From: JAOPZW01 sp963803375
GTDB lineage: Bacteria > Actinomycetota > Thermoleophilia > Solirubrobacterales > Solirubrobacteraceae
Length of the DNA stretch: 64,000 nt
Assembly (NCBI GenBank): GCA_963803375.1
Contig: CAWDMB010000014.1
Coordinates: 287,082 to 351,081, forward strand
Direction: 5' to 3'
Below the pieces are notes generated by a model that did not search any database, had not been told where the DNA came from, and worked only from the letters and a program-made list of their open reading frames with translations. How positions within the stretch are numbered: the first letter of the stretch is position 1; each line of letters opens with the position of its first letter. The position numbers were made by a program, and so were the translations under genes. Below, piece by piece: positions 8,806-17,142 of the stretch.

Positions 8806-9744
8806 GTGGACCTCGGCGTCCATCTGCCGCTGATGCGGTTCGGCGAGGAGCGACTCTCGCTCGAGCGACTGGGGAAGGCCGTCGACACCGCCAGGGAGTG
8901 CGGCTACGCCGCTGTCTCGGCCAACGACCACTTCGTCTTCCAGGCGGCCTGGCTCGACGGGCCGACGGCGCTCGCGAGCATGATCGAGCGCTCCGGCCAG
9001 CTGACCCTTGCCACGACGGTGTCGCTTGCCGTCCTGAGAGGTCCGGTCCCGCTGGCGAAGGCGCTCGCCGCTGTCGACGTACTGTCCGGGGGTCGACTCG
9101 TCGCAGCCCTGGGGCCCGGTTCGTCGAGGCGTGACTACGACGCCCTTGGCGTCTCCTTCGAGGAGCGTTGGAAGCGATTCGACGAGGCGCTCGCCGTGCT
9201 GCGGGCGCTGCTCAAACGAGAACCGTTGCCGCAGGATGCGCGCTACTACCTCGTGCCCTCCGACATCGAGCTCGCGCCGTGTCCGCGCCAGCGGGGTGGG
9301 GTCCCTCTGTGGGTCGGAAGCTGGGGCTCGGAGGCAGGGCTCGCTCGGGTGGCGAGGGCCGGCGACGGCTGGCTTGCCTCCGCCTACAACACGACGCCGG
9401 AGCGGTTCTGCGCCGCTCGCGCCCGCTTGGCGCGCGCGCTCGAGGATCGGGGCAGGGACGCGGACGGCTTTCCCAACGCGCTCGCGACGATGTGGACCTG
9501 GGTCTCGAACGATCGAGCCGAGGGCGATCGAGTGCTCGCCGATGTCTTGGCTCCGCTCCTGAATCGAGATCCCGACGAGCTGCGCGGGCAGGTCTGCATC
9601 GGCCCCGTGGAGCACTGCGCGGAGCTTCTCGCACGCTACGCAGAGGCCGGGTGCCAGCGCGTCTACCTGTGGCCCCTGGGCGACGAGCGGCGACAACTCG
9701 AGCTGGTCGCGAGCGAGGTGGCTCCGAACATCGGCCAGAACTGA
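8806..9744 (+). CDS. LLM-class F420-dependent oxidoreductase
   Basis: A 312-residue luciferase-like TIM-barrel protein of the family that uses coenzyme F420H2 (or FMNH2) for hydride transfer. Typical features are the N-terminal MDLGVHLPLMRFGEE strand, SANDHFV near 39, LATTVSLAVLRGPVPLAKALAAVDVLSGGRL near 70-98, a GPGSSRRDYDALG loop, FEERWKRFDEALAVLRAL, and the C-terminal PLWVGSWGSEAGLARVARAGDGWL. GTG 8806 gives the usual family start; in-frame GTG 8764 has a better G-rich leader and would add 14 residues. The gene stands alone between two degraded regions. Substrate unknown. Confidence 0.85.
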   Translation: MDLGVHLPLMRFGEERLSLERLGKAVDTARECGYAAVSANDHFVFQAAWLDGPTALASMIERSGQLTLATTVSLAVLRGPVPLAKALAAVDVLSGGRLVAALGPGSSRRDYDALGVSFEERWKRFDEALAVLRALLKREPLPQDARYYLVPSDIELAPCPRQRGGVPLWVGSWGSEAGLARVARAGDGWLASAYNTTPERFCAARARLARALEDRGRDADGFPNALATMWTWVSNDRAEGDRVLADVLAPLLNRDPDELRGQVCIGPVEHCAELLARYAEAGCQRVYLWPLGDERRQLELVASEVAPNIGQN

Positions 9745-9874
9745 GGTTGCGGCCGCCTGGACGTAGTTGAGTGGCTTGCTGATCGCTCTGGCTTCTCGTC
9801 GTCCAAGGGAGCAGCGCGGAGATCCTTCGTGAGCAATCCGTTTGCGCGTGCGTGCACATCGTGCGGGGGCGCGG

Positions 9875-9919
9875 CCCGCGGACGGTCGGCGGGGCCGCCC
9901 GCGGACGGTCGGCGGGGCC
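9875..9919. repeat. Two-copy 23-base tandem repeat
   Basis: The unit CCCGCGGACGGTCGGCGGGG followed by CC(G) occurs at 9875-9897 and again, identical for 22 bases, at 9898-9919. It lies in the 365-base gap between the oxidoreductase and ribokinase genes, just upstream of the alcohol dehydrogenase tail, and looks like slippage in decaying DNA. Confidence 0.8.
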
Positions 9920-9940
9920 AATCCTCTTGTCCAGGTGAGC

Positions 9941-10082
9941 GACCCGTCCTGCCTCGTCACGCAGCGCATGTCGCTCGCGGAGCCCCCGCGGCTACGAGCT
10001 CTTCAAGGAGCAGGCGGACGGCTGCGTGCGGGCGGTCTTCGAGCCGAGGGGCGAACCCGCGCGCCGTGGGCGCGTTTTCTGA
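9941..10082 (+). pseudogene. C-terminal relic of a zinc-dependent alcohol dehydrogenase
   Basis: DPSCLVTQRMSLAE in one frame followed, after a one-base slip near 9985, by GYELFKEQADGCVRAVFEPRG in the next frame reproduces the C-terminal ~40 residues of class III-like medium-chain alcohol dehydrogenases (..DPSF.ITHR..L..A..GYE.F....D.CVK.V..P). The second frame ends at the TGA at 10080. The catalytic zinc and cofactor domains are gone. It is a decayed tail of a once-present gene, not expressed as a functional enzyme. Confidence 0.65.
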
Positions 10083-10109
10083 CCATGCGTCAGGAACGCG
10101 CCCACGCCG

Positions 10110-10973
10110 CTAGCGCAGCGTCCGCTCGAGCTCCTCCCTCGACGGCAGCCCGCCACGCGCGCCCTCGCCGGTGACGCTCAGCGCCGCGGCGACGACCGCC
10201 CGGCGCGCCGCCTCCACGAGCTCCGCGCCGCGGTCGAGCGCGTCGACGAGTGCGCCGCAGAAGGCGTCGCCCGCGCCGGTGGTGTCGACGACGCGGACCT
10301 CCGGCGCGACCACCGGCTCGGCGTGCGCGCCGTCGGCCACCACGAGCGCCCCGCCGGCGCCGAGCGTGACGACGACCGCGGGCAGCCCGAGCCGCGCCGC
10401 GGCCTCGGCCGGTGCGCCCGGCCCCGCGAGCCGTGCGAGCTCGCCGCGGTTGGGGACGAGGACGTCGGCGCGGCAGGCGAGCTCGCGCGCAGGCGCCGGG
10501 TTGAGGACGACGCGCCCGCCAGCCGCGGCCGCGGCGGCCGCCACGGCCGCGGGCGGGATCTCGTGCTGGAGCGCCACCACGCCCGCGCCCGCGAGCAGCT
10601 CGCGCGCGGCCTCGACGTCGCCGGGGCCGACGCGCCCGTTGGCCCCCGGCGAGACCACGATCGCGTTCTCGCCGCCCGCCTCGACGCCGATCAGCGCTAT
10701 GCCGCTCGGCGCGTCGGCGTCCTCGCGCAGGTGGGTGACGTCGACCCCCTCCGCGAGAAGGTCCGCGCGCAGCCGCCGCCCGGCGACGTCGGCGCCCACC
10801 CGCCCCACGAACGCCACCGCGCTCCCGAGCCGCGCGGCGGCGACCGCCTGGTTGGCGCCCTTGCCGCCCGGCAGCTCGCGGCGGTCGCCGCCGACCACGG
10901 TCTCGCCGGGGCCGGGCAGCCGCGGCACGGCGACGACGACGTCGAGGTTGACCGAGCCGACGACCGCGATCAC
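10110..10973 (-). CDS. rbsK: Ribokinase (PfkB family)
   Basis: A 287-residue sugar kinase that phosphorylates D-ribose at O5 with ATP. The PfkB signatures are the GGKGANQAVAAARLG motif near residues 40-54 and DTTGAGDAFCGALVDAL near 235-251, where the Asp of GAGD is the catalytic base. NPAP and VPNRGEL near 150-170 also match ribokinase. GTG 10973 overlaps the TGA of the upstream nucleoside hydrolase by 4 bp (GTGA), so translation is coupled. Hydrolysis of ribonucleosides by that enzyme gives free ribose, the substrate here. Last gene of the leftward chain. Confidence 0.88.
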   Translation of the reverse strand: MIAVVGSVNLDVVVAVPRLPGPGETVVGGDRRELPGGKGANQAVAAARLGSAVAFVGRVGADVAGRRLRADLLAEGVDVTHLREDADAPSGIALIGVEAGGENAIVVSPGANGRVGPGDVEAARELLAGAGVVALQHEIPPAAVAAAAAAAGGRVVLNPAPARELACRADVLVPNRGELARLAGPGAPAEAAARLGLPAVVVTLGAGGALVVADGAHAEPVVAPEVRVVDTTGAGDAFCGALVDALDRGAELVEAARRAVVAAALSVTGEGARGGLPSREELERTLR

Positions 10974-11872
10974 AGCGCCGCCAGCGCGCCGATCACGAGG
11001 TCCCAGAAGCGCTCGACGTCGAGCTCGACCGCGACGCGCGCGTTCGGCGGCTCGCCGAGGCGGCCATCGAGGTCGACGACGGTCGCGCCGCGCGTGAGCC
11101 GCCCCTCGGTCTCGACGGCCACGAAGGCCTCGACGCAGCGCCCCAGCGACGGGTCGAGCGCGAGCGCGAGCGCGCACGCGTCGTGCACCGGCGGGCCGGC
11201 GAAACCGAAGGCGTCACGGTAGCTGTCGGCGACGAAGCGCAGCCAGCCGAGCACGACCTCGGCCACCGGCGTGCCCAGCGCGCGGATGCGCTCGAGCACG
11301 TCGGGCGTGGCGAGCGCTCGGTGGGTGACGTTCAGCCCGGCCATCGTCACCGGCACGCCACGGGCGAAGACGAGCGCCGCCGCCTCGGGGTCCACGAACG
11401 CGTTGAACTCGGCGAGCGGGCGCGTGTTGCCGCGACCCGTCGAGCCGCCCATCCACACGAGCTCCGCGACGGCCGCGGGCGCGCGCTCGAGCAGCGCCGC
11501 GACGTTCGTCAGCGGGCCGGTGGCGACGAGCGTGGAGGGCCCGGCGGCGACGAGGAGCTCGACGGCCGGGCGCGGGTCGAGCGCCACCGTCGGCTCGGGC
11601 AGCGCCGCGCCGTCGAGCCCGCTCGAGCCGTGGACGTCGAGCGCGGTGACGAGCTCGCCGCGGCGCGGGCCCGCCGCGCCCGCGGCGATCGCCACGCCGT
11701 CCAGGCCCGCGAGCGTGGCCACCCGGCGCGCGTTCAGCGTCGTCTTGGCGAGCTGCGCGTTGCCCGCCACCGTCGTGATCGCGCGCAGGTCGGCCTCGGG
11801 GTGGCCCGCCGCGACGAGGATCGCAAGCGCGTCGTCGTGGCCAGGGTCGCAGTCCAGGACGAGCCGGGTCAC
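10970..11872 (-). CDS. Inosine-uridine-type nucleoside hydrolase
   Basis: A 300-residue N-ribohydrolase that splits ribonucleosides into base and ribose. The calcium-binding N-terminal cluster LDCDPGHDDALAILVA (residues ~5-20) is intact, WMGGS and NFNAFVDPEA-like sequence (EFNAFVDPEAAALVF) lie mid-protein, and the C-terminal PPVHDACALALALDP carries the general-acid His and a metal-ligand Asp. GTG 11872 overlaps the preceding stop, and its own TGA overlaps the ribokinase start, 4 bp each. It pairs with ribokinase for nucleoside salvage. Preference for purine or pyrimidine nucleosides cannot be read from sequence. Confidence 0.87.
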   Translation of the reverse strand: MTRLVLDCDPGHDDALAILVAAGHPEADLRAITTVAGNAQLAKTTLNARRVATLAGLDGVAIAAGAAGPRRGELVTALDVHGSSGLDGAALPEPTVALDPRPAVELLVAAGPSTLVATGPLTNVAALLERAPAAVAELVWMGGSTGRGNTRPLAEFNAFVDPEAAALVFARGVPVTMAGLNVTHRALATPDVLERIRALGTPVAEVVLGWLRFVADSYRDAFGFAGPPVHDACALALALDPSLGRCVEAFVAVETEGRLTRGATVVDLDGRLGEPPNARVAVELDVERFWDLVIGALAAL

Positions 11873-12459
11873 CGCGGCAGCAGCGGCGAGTCGAGCCCGG
11901 CGGCGAGCCCGCGCGGCGCGGCGAGCGCCTCGAGCATCGCGGCGGTGTCGGCGATCCGCACGCCGGTGAGGTGCTCCTCGCGGCCCTCGAAGTCCTCGAC
12001 GATGGCGACGACGGCCGCCCCGTAGGCGGCGCCGTCGCCCGCGGCCAGCCCGGCGATCGCGTCGGACGCGCGGCCGAAGGCGGGTGAGCCGGCGCGCATG
12101 GCGCCCGCGAGCCGCGCGGCCTCGGCGTCGTCGTCCTGCACGAGCGCCGCGACGGCGAGCGCGTAGGCAGCGGGCGGCGAGGCCTCGCCGCGCTCCTCCT
12201 CGACGAGCTGGCCGCGCACGTAGCCGGCCGCCTCGCCGGCGTCGCCGGCCAGCACGGCGGCCTTGAGCATGCCCTCCAGCCGCCCGTAGCTCGCCGGCGG
12301 CGCGACCTCCCACGACGCGCGGTAGAGCTCGGCCGCCTCCTGGTAGGCCAGGTGCGCGGCCTCGGCGTCGCCGCGCAGCGCGGCGCGGTGGCCGTCGCCC
12401 TCGGCGCTGATCGCGCGGAGCATGAGGTCGCGGTGGGGACCCTCGGTCATCGGGCTCAT
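11869..12459 (-). CDS. TPR-like helical protein, function unknown
   Basis: A 196-residue cytoplasmic protein rich in Ala and Glu, with helix pairs such as AHLAYQEAAELYRASWEVAP and GRLEGMLKAAVLAGDAGEAAGYV that look like two or three degenerate tetratricopeptide repeats. No catalytic motif is visible. ATG 12459 overlaps the carboxylase TGA by 4 bp (ATGA), and its own TGA overlaps the nucleoside hydrolase GTG. Its place between a carboxylase beta subunit and salvage enzymes suggests an adaptor role, but that is only inference. Confidence 0.65.
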   Translation of the reverse strand: MSPMTEGPHRDLMLRAISAEGDGHRAALRGDAEAAHLAYQEAAELYRASWEVAPPASYGRLEGMLKAAVLAGDAGEAAGYVRGQLVEEERGEASPPAAYALAVAALVQDDDAEAARLAGAMRAGSPAFGRASDAIAGLAAGDGAAYGAAVVAIVEDFEGREEHLTGVRIADTAAMLEALAAPRGLAAGLDSPLLPR

Positions 12460-14009
12460 ACGGGCACGACCGCGTTGCGCTTCCATGGCCGCTCGACGAC
12501 CTTGCCCTCGGCCATCTCGAGCGCGCGGCAGATGACCGGCCGCGTCTCGCGCGGGTCGATGACGTCGTCGATCATGCCGTTGCGGGCCGCAACGTAGACG
12601 TCGATGATCCGCCGGTAGGCCGCGATCAGCTGGGCCTTCTTCGTCGTCGGGTCCGCCGCGGCCTCGACCTCGCGGCGCATGACGATCTCGACCGCCCCCT
12701 CGGCGCCCATGACGCTGATCTCCGCGCTCGGCCAGGCGACGATCAGGTCGGGCTCGTAGGCGCGGCCGTTCATGACGTAGTAGCCCGCGCCGTAGGCCTT
12801 GCGCAGGACGACCGTGATCTTCGGGACCGTCGCGTTGGCCACAGCGTGGAGCATCTTCGCGCCGTGGCGGATGATCCCGGCCGCCTCGACCTTCGTGCCG
12901 ACCATGAAGCCCGGCACGTCCTGCAGGAAGACGAGCGGCAGGCCGAACGCGTTGCAGAGGTTGACGAAGCGCGCGGCCTTGTCGGCCGAGTCGTTGTCGA
13001 GGATGCCGCCGAGCCGACGGGGCTGGTTGGCGACGATCCCCACCGGGCGCCCGCCGAAGCGCGCGAAGCACGTGATGATCGTCTTGGCCCATTGGGGTTT
13101 CACGTGAAACGTCTCGCCGTGGTCGACGATCCGCCGGATGACGTCGTCCATGTCGTAGGGCTGGCGGTTTGAGTCCGGGAGCACGTCGAGGAGCTCGTCG
13201 TCGCGCCGGTCGACCGGGTCGTCGCTCGCGAGCGCGGGCGGCGCCTCGCGGTTGTGCGAGGGCAGGTAGGAGAGGTAGGCCTTGATCGCCTCGATGCACG
13301 CCTCGTCGTCGGCCACCTCGAGATCGCCGACGCCCGAGCGCCGGCAGTGCACGCGTGAGCCGCCGAGCTCCTCCTGCGTGACGTCCTCCCCCACCGCGGC
13401 GCGCACGAGGTGCGGGCCGGCCAGCGCCATCGACCCGCGGCCCCTGACCATCGGCACGAAGTCGGCGAGACCGGGGATGTACGCCGTGCCGGCCGCGCAC
13501 GGGCCCATGAGCGCGGCCACGAGCGGCACGACGCCGCTCATGACGACCTCCTCGCGGAAGAGGTGGCCCGAGCCCGCGAAGAGCGAGCCGACTGCCTCCT
13601 GGATGCGCGCGCCGGCGGAGTCGAGCAGCCACACGAGCGGCATCCGCTTGGTCAGCGCGAGCTCGCGCATGCGGGCGACCTTCGTCTCGCCCGTCATCCC
13701 CATCGAGCCGGCCATGACCGTGAAGTCGTAGGCAACGGCGGCCACCATGCGCCCGTCGATCCGGCCGAAGGCGGTGAGGACGCCGTCGGCCGGCGCGTCG
13801 CGGTCCTCGAGGCCGCGCACGGAGTAGTGGATCCCCGCGTGCAGGCCGAGCTCGGTGAACGCGCCCTCGTCGAACAGCAGCGCCAGGCGCTCGCGCGCGG
13901 TGAGCTTGCCCTGCTCGTGCTGGCGGGCGATCTTCTCGACACCGCCGCCCAGGCGCGCCTGCGCGCGGCGCTCGGCCAGGTCGTCGGCGAGCGGGCGCAG
14001 GAGGCTCAT
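12456..14009 (-). CDS. Acyl-CoA carboxylase beta (carboxyltransferase) subunit
   Basis: A 517-residue carboxyltransferase of the PccB/MccB/AccD family; it moves CO2 from carboxybiotin to an acyl-CoA. Two crotonase-like halves are visible, with oxyanion loops around GSMGMTGETKVAR and DSAGARIQEAVGSLF in the N half and FLQDVPGFMVGTKVEAAGIIRHG in the C half. GRAYEPDLIVAWPSAEISVMGAEGAVE is a family block. No biotin carboxylase alpha subunit is adjacent; a free biotinyl carrier lies at 26.7 kb. ATG 14009 overlaps the upstream TGA by 4 bp. The gene carries a parS-like palindrome (13096-13111). Propionyl, methylcrotonyl or geranyl preference is undetermined. Confidence 0.9.
   Translation of the reverse strand: MSLLRPLADDLAERRAQARLGGGVEKIARQHEQGKLTARERLALLFDEGAFTELGLHAGIHYSVRGLEDRDAPADGVLTAFGRIDGRMVAAVAYDFTVMAGSMGMTGETKVARMRELALTKRMPLVWLLDSAGARIQEAVGSLFAGSGHLFREEVVMSGVVPLVAALMGPCAAGTAYIPGLADFVPMVRGRGSMALAGPHLVRAAVGEDVTQEELGGSRVHCRRSGVGDLEVADDEACIEAIKAYLSYLPSHNREAPPALASDDPVDRRDDELLDVLPDSNRQPYDMDDVIRRIVDHGETFHVKPQWAKTIITCFARFGGRPVGIVANQPRRLGGILDNDSADKAARFVNLCNAFGLPLVFLQDVPGFMVGTKVEAAGIIRHGAKMLHAVANATVPKITVVLRKAYGAGYYVMNGRAYEPDLIVAWPSAEISVMGAEGAVEIVMRREVEAAADPTTKKAQLIAAYRRIIDVYVAARNGMIDDVIDPRETRPVICRALEMAEGKVVERPWKRNAVVPV
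13096..13111. promoter_or_regulatory. parS: ParB-binding parS-like site inside the carboxylase gene
   Basis: The 14-bp palindrome GTTTCACGTGAAAC at 13097-13110 is identical to the core of the near-universal bacterial parS site TGTTTCACGTGAAACA; the two outermost bases differ (G at both ends). It encodes ETFHVK in the carboxylase frame. A perfect 14-bp core in DNA of this composition is unlikely by chance, and parS sites cluster near the chromosomal origin, so this may place the window in the origin-proximal part of the chromosome. Confidence 0.6.
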
Positions 14010-14812
14010 GCCAATTCGCCCACTCCGGGGGCTGATGGCACAGGCGGCAGCAGCGGCTCGACGATCGTGGTCACGCGGCGGGCGAGCGCCGGCGCCGGGA
14101 AGTCGGTGACCTCGAGGCCGACGACGTCGGCCGCGTTGGCGACCTCGGCCAGCAGCGTGCGCAGGCCGCCGTCGCTCAGCCCGCCCTCCGCCGGCCAGTG
14201 CAGGCCGGGCATCGCGCTCGGGTCGAGCACGTCGAGGTCCAGGTGCACGAAGACCTCGCGGCCCGCCAGCGCCCCCGCGAGCTCCGACGGGCGCTCGACG
14301 AGCCCGACGCCGCGGGTCTCCACGAGCACGCGCTCGCCCGCGTCGACGTCGCGGATCCCGCACATGACGACCCGCGCGGGTTCGATCGCGCCGGCGTCCA
14401 GGCCGGTGTCCCAGACACCGCAGGCGCCGGCGAGGCACATGCCGCCGAGGAACCCCGACACCGTCGTCTCCGGGCTGTTGAAGTCCGCGTGGGCGTCGAG
14501 CCATAGCACCCATACGTCGGGGCGCTCGCGGGCGACGACCGGCAGCGTCGTCACGCAGATCGAGCAGTCCGAGGACGTCAGGACCGGGAAGCGCCCGGCG
14601 GCCAGCGCGTCCTGCACCTGGCCGCCGGCCTCCAGCAGGCAGCCGCGCGCGGCGCGCAGGTCGTCGTCGAAGCGGGTGTCGGCCGGCGCGCCGGGCGTGC
14701 CGAGCAGCCGCGCCTCGACGCCGAGCCGCTCGCCGACGGCAAGCGCGAGCTCGCGCGCGCCCTCCGAGGTCGACGCCGTGCGGTCCGACGTCCGGCACAA
14801 GAGCGCGCTCAC
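14006..14812 (-). CDS. Arginase/agmatinase-superfamily protein with a GDC-type site
   Basis: A 268-residue ureohydrolase fold protein. Metal-binding blocks WLDAHADFNSPE and HLDLDVLDPSAMPG are intact, so a binuclear Mn site is likely. The usual GGDHS block reads SSDCSI, so the first metal-ligand His is Cys; I recall other actinobacterial relatives with a Cys here, which suggests a distinct subfamily rather than decay. The C-terminal GLEVTDFPAP matches the family. The substrate may be a guanidino or formimino compound, not necessarily arginine. GTG 14812 has AAGGGGCG upstream and overlaps the hydratase TGA by 4 bp. Confidence 0.75.
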   Translation of the reverse strand: MSALLCRTSDRTASTSEGARELALAVGERLGVEARLLGTPGAPADTRFDDDLRAARGCLLEAGGQVQDALAAGRFPVLTSSDCSICVTTLPVVARERPDVWVLWLDAHADFNSPETTVSGFLGGMCLAGACGVWDTGLDAGAIEPARVVMCGIRDVDAGERVLVETRGVGLVERPSELAGALAGREVFVHLDLDVLDPSAMPGLHWPAEGGLSDGGLRTLLAEVANAADVVGLEVTDFPAPALARRVTTIVEPLLPPVPSAPGVGELA

Positions 14813-15594
14813 CGCCCCTTCCACTCGGGCTCCCGCTTCGCGAAGAAGGCCTGCACGCCCTCCTGGATGTCCTCCGTCGAGAAGGCGATCGTCAGCTGCG
14901 CGCGCAGGAAGTCCAGCGCGTCCTCGAAGGCCATGTCCTGCTGGCGCCAGATCGCGTCCTTGCCCATGCGCACGAGCAGCGGCGAGCTGCGCGCGAGCTT
15001 GCCGGCCCACTCGCCGACGGCGGCGTCGAGCTCGCCGGCCGGCACGACGCGGTTGACGATCCCCAGCCGCTGCGCCTCGCGGGCGTCGATGCGCTCGCCC
15101 AGCAGCAACAGCTCCGTGGCCTTCTTGCGCGGGACGTTGCGGAAGATCAGGGCCATGATCATGAAGGGGAAGACCCCGACGTCGATCTCGGGCGTGCCGA
15201 AGCTCGATGCCTCGCTCGCGACGACGAGGTCGCAGGCGAGCGCGAGCCCGAGCGCGCCCGCCAGGCAGTGGCCGTTGACCTTGGCGATCGAGGGCTTGCC
15301 GAGCGTGCCGAGCAGGCGGAAGACCTCCGGGAAGAGCGCGGTGGTGGTCAGGTGCTTGTGGACGAGGGGGACGTCGGCGACGAAGCCCGCGAGGTTGCCG
15401 CCGGCGCTGAACGTGCGCTCGTGGGTGGAGGCGAGCACGACGCAGCGCACCGCGTCGTCGTCGCGCGCGGCCTGCAGCGCGGCCGCGAGGTCGCGGAGCA
15501 GCTCGTCGGAGAGCGCGTTGGCGCTCTCGGGCTCATCGAGGGCAATCGTGCGCACGCCGTCGGCGTCGTCGATGCGCAGGGGGCTCCGGCTCAA
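14809..15594 (-). CDS. Enoyl-CoA hydratase/isomerase (crotonase family)
   Basis: A 261-residue crotonase. It should hydrate trans-2-enoyl-CoA or isomerise a related thioester. The oxyanion-hole segments FSAGGNLAGF near 65-74 and NGHCLAGALGLALACDLV near 105-122 are clear, and TPEIDVGVFPF follows. The C-terminal FFAKREPEWKGR is typical. No ATG or GTG fits the family N-terminus; TTG 15594 gives the normal length and is chosen for that reason, though its Shine-Dalgarno is weak. It is the first gene of the six-gene overlapping chain and diverges from an acyl-CoA dehydrogenase, which fits acyl-CoA breakdown. Confidence 0.82.
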   Translation of the reverse strand: MSRSPLRIDDADGVRTIALDEPESANALSDELLRDLAAALQAARDDDAVRCVVLASTHERTFSAGGNLAGFVADVPLVHKHLTTTALFPEVFRLLGTLGKPSIAKVNGHCLAGALGLALACDLVVASEASSFGTPEIDVGVFPFMIMALIFRNVPRKKATELLLLGERIDAREAQRLGIVNRVVPAGELDAAVGEWAGKLARSSPLLVRMGKDAIWRQQDMAFEDALDFLRAQLTIAFSTEDIQEGVQAFFAKREPEWKGR

Positions 15595-15951
15595 GCGCGC
15601 AACCCTGCCGGACGGGCGCGATGCTCGCAACCGGACACCGCGGTTGCCGGTCGGACCCGCCCGTGCATGCCGTCCCGCGCCAATCGAGCCCGTCGGGCGC
15701 CGTTCTGGCGCGCGGCGGGCATCCAGGAGGTGAGGGGCCCAGGCCGCGGAAGGCCTACTACGCCCAGCGGATCGTTCCTCGGCGCTCGGGGACCAGTCGC
15801 GAGGAGCTCGCCGCGCGCCTGTCGACGTCGAGCACCATTTGTCGGGGCGTCCCTGCACAGATAAGGGATCACGCCGCCGTCCTCCCACGCCCGGCGGCGG
15901 AGCATGATGGGAGCGGTTGCCGTGGCAAGTGGGAAGTCCTACTGTCCGCTT
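15595..15951. other. Divergent promoter region
   Basis: About 357 bases separate the leftward hydratase chain and the rightward acyl-CoA dehydrogenase. ORFs inside it are low-complexity shadows. It must hold the promoters for both directions, but I could not identify a convincing TetR or other operator palindrome. If ATG 15904 were the dehydrogenase start, its last 48 bases would be coding. Confidence 0.5.
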
Positions 15952-17142
15952 ATGGCCGCCGCCGACCCCGCCGTCCTCAAGCCCGACTTCGCCGCGCAGG
16001 CCCGGCACCCGCTCTTCACGGATGACCACGAGGCGCTGCGGGAGTCGATTCGCCGCTTCGTGCTCGCCGAGCTCGCGCCCCACGCCGAGGAGTGGGAGCG
16101 CACGACGTTCCCCGACGCGGTCTTCGCGCGGATGGGCGAGCTCGGCTTCCTCGGCCTCGACAAGCCCGAGGCCTACGGCGGCCAGGGCGGCGACTATGCG
16201 ACCTCGCTCGTGCTCGCCGAGGAGATCGTGCACTCGCACTGCGGGGGCCTGGCCATGGGCGTCGCCGTCCACACCGACATGGCGATGCCGCCGATCATCG
16301 CCTTCGGCACCGAGGAGCAGAAGCGCGACTGGGTCGTGCCGGCGATCCGCGGCGAGAAGATCCTGTGCCTCGGCGTCACCGAGCCCGACGCGGGCTCCGA
16401 CGTCGCCGGCATCAAGACGCGCGCGCGGCGCGACGGCGGCGAGTACGTCATCAACGGCTCGAAGACGTACATCACCAACGGCCACCGCGCCGACGCGATC
16501 GTGCTCGTCACGAAGACCGAGCCCGAGGCCGGCTACGACGGGTTCACGCTCTTCCTCGTGCCGATGGACGCGCCCGGCGTGATCCGCGAGCGCAGGCTCG
16601 AGAAGCTCGGCATGCACGCCAGCGACACGGCGCTGCTCGCCTTCCAGGACGTCCGCGTTCCGGAGAGCGCGGTCCTCGGGCAGGTTGGCAAGGGCTTCTA
16701 CCACATCATGTGGGAGCTCCAGGGCGAGCGGCTCATCGGAGCCGCCGGGTGCGTCGCGGGCGCCCAGCGCGTCTTCGAGCAGACGCTCCACTACGCCAAG
16801 GAGCGCACGGCCTTCGGGCGCGAGATCGGCCACTTCCAGGTCATCCGCCACAAGTTCGCCGAGATGGCCACGAAGATCGAGACCGCGCGCCAGCTCGTTT
16901 ACGCGACTGCCTGGCGGTTCCAGCACGGCGACTACCCCGTGCGCGAGATCTCGATGGCCAAGCTCCACGCCGCGCGGGTGGCGGTCGAGGTCGCCGACGA
17001 GTGCATCCAGATCCACGGCGGCGCGGGCTACATGGTCGAGTACGGCGTCGAGCGCGTGTGGCGCGACATGCGCCTGAACCGCATCGGCGGGGGCACCGAC
17101 GAGATCATGCTCGACGTGATCGGCCGCTCCTACGGCCTCTAG
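15952..17142 (+). CDS. Acyl-CoA dehydrogenase, LCAD-like
   Basis: A 396-residue flavoenzyme that makes the first double bond in acyl-CoA oxidation. Family signatures are GVTEPDAGSDVAGIKTRA (near 140-157), YITNGHRAD, ERTAFGREIGHFQVIRHKFAEM near 283-304 and IQIHGGAGYMVEYGVERVWRDMR near 348-370. The residue before GTDEIM is Gly, as in long-chain and isovaleryl enzymes, so the base is probably the Glu of FEQTLHY in helix G. ATG 15952 is chosen because homology starts there; ATG 15904 would add 16 unlikely residues. With no clear Shine-Dalgarno, leaderless translation is possible. Confidence 0.9.
   Translation: MAAADPAVLKPDFAAQARHPLFTDDHEALRESIRRFVLAELAPHAEEWERTTFPDAVFARMGELGFLGLDKPEAYGGQGGDYATSLVLAEEIVHSHCGGLAMGVAVHTDMAMPPIIAFGTEEQKRDWVVPAIRGEKILCLGVTEPDAGSDVAGIKTRARRDGGEYVINGSKTYITNGHRADAIVLVTKTEPEAGYDGFTLFLVPMDAPGVIRERRLEKLGMHASDTALLAFQDVRVPESAVLGQVGKGFYHIMWELQGERLIGAAGCVAGAQRVFEQTLHYAKERTAFGREIGHFQVIRHKFAEMATKIETARQLVYATAWRFQHGDYPVREISMAKLHAARVAVEVADECIQIHGGAGYMVEYGVERVWRDMRLNRIGGGTDEIMLDVIGRSYGL

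Noticed and set aside
9745..9940. Coding continuation of the LLM oxidoreductase or a new gene
   Set aside because: Frames here are interrupted or Arg-rich with no motif, and a 23-base tandem duplication suggests decaying DNA.
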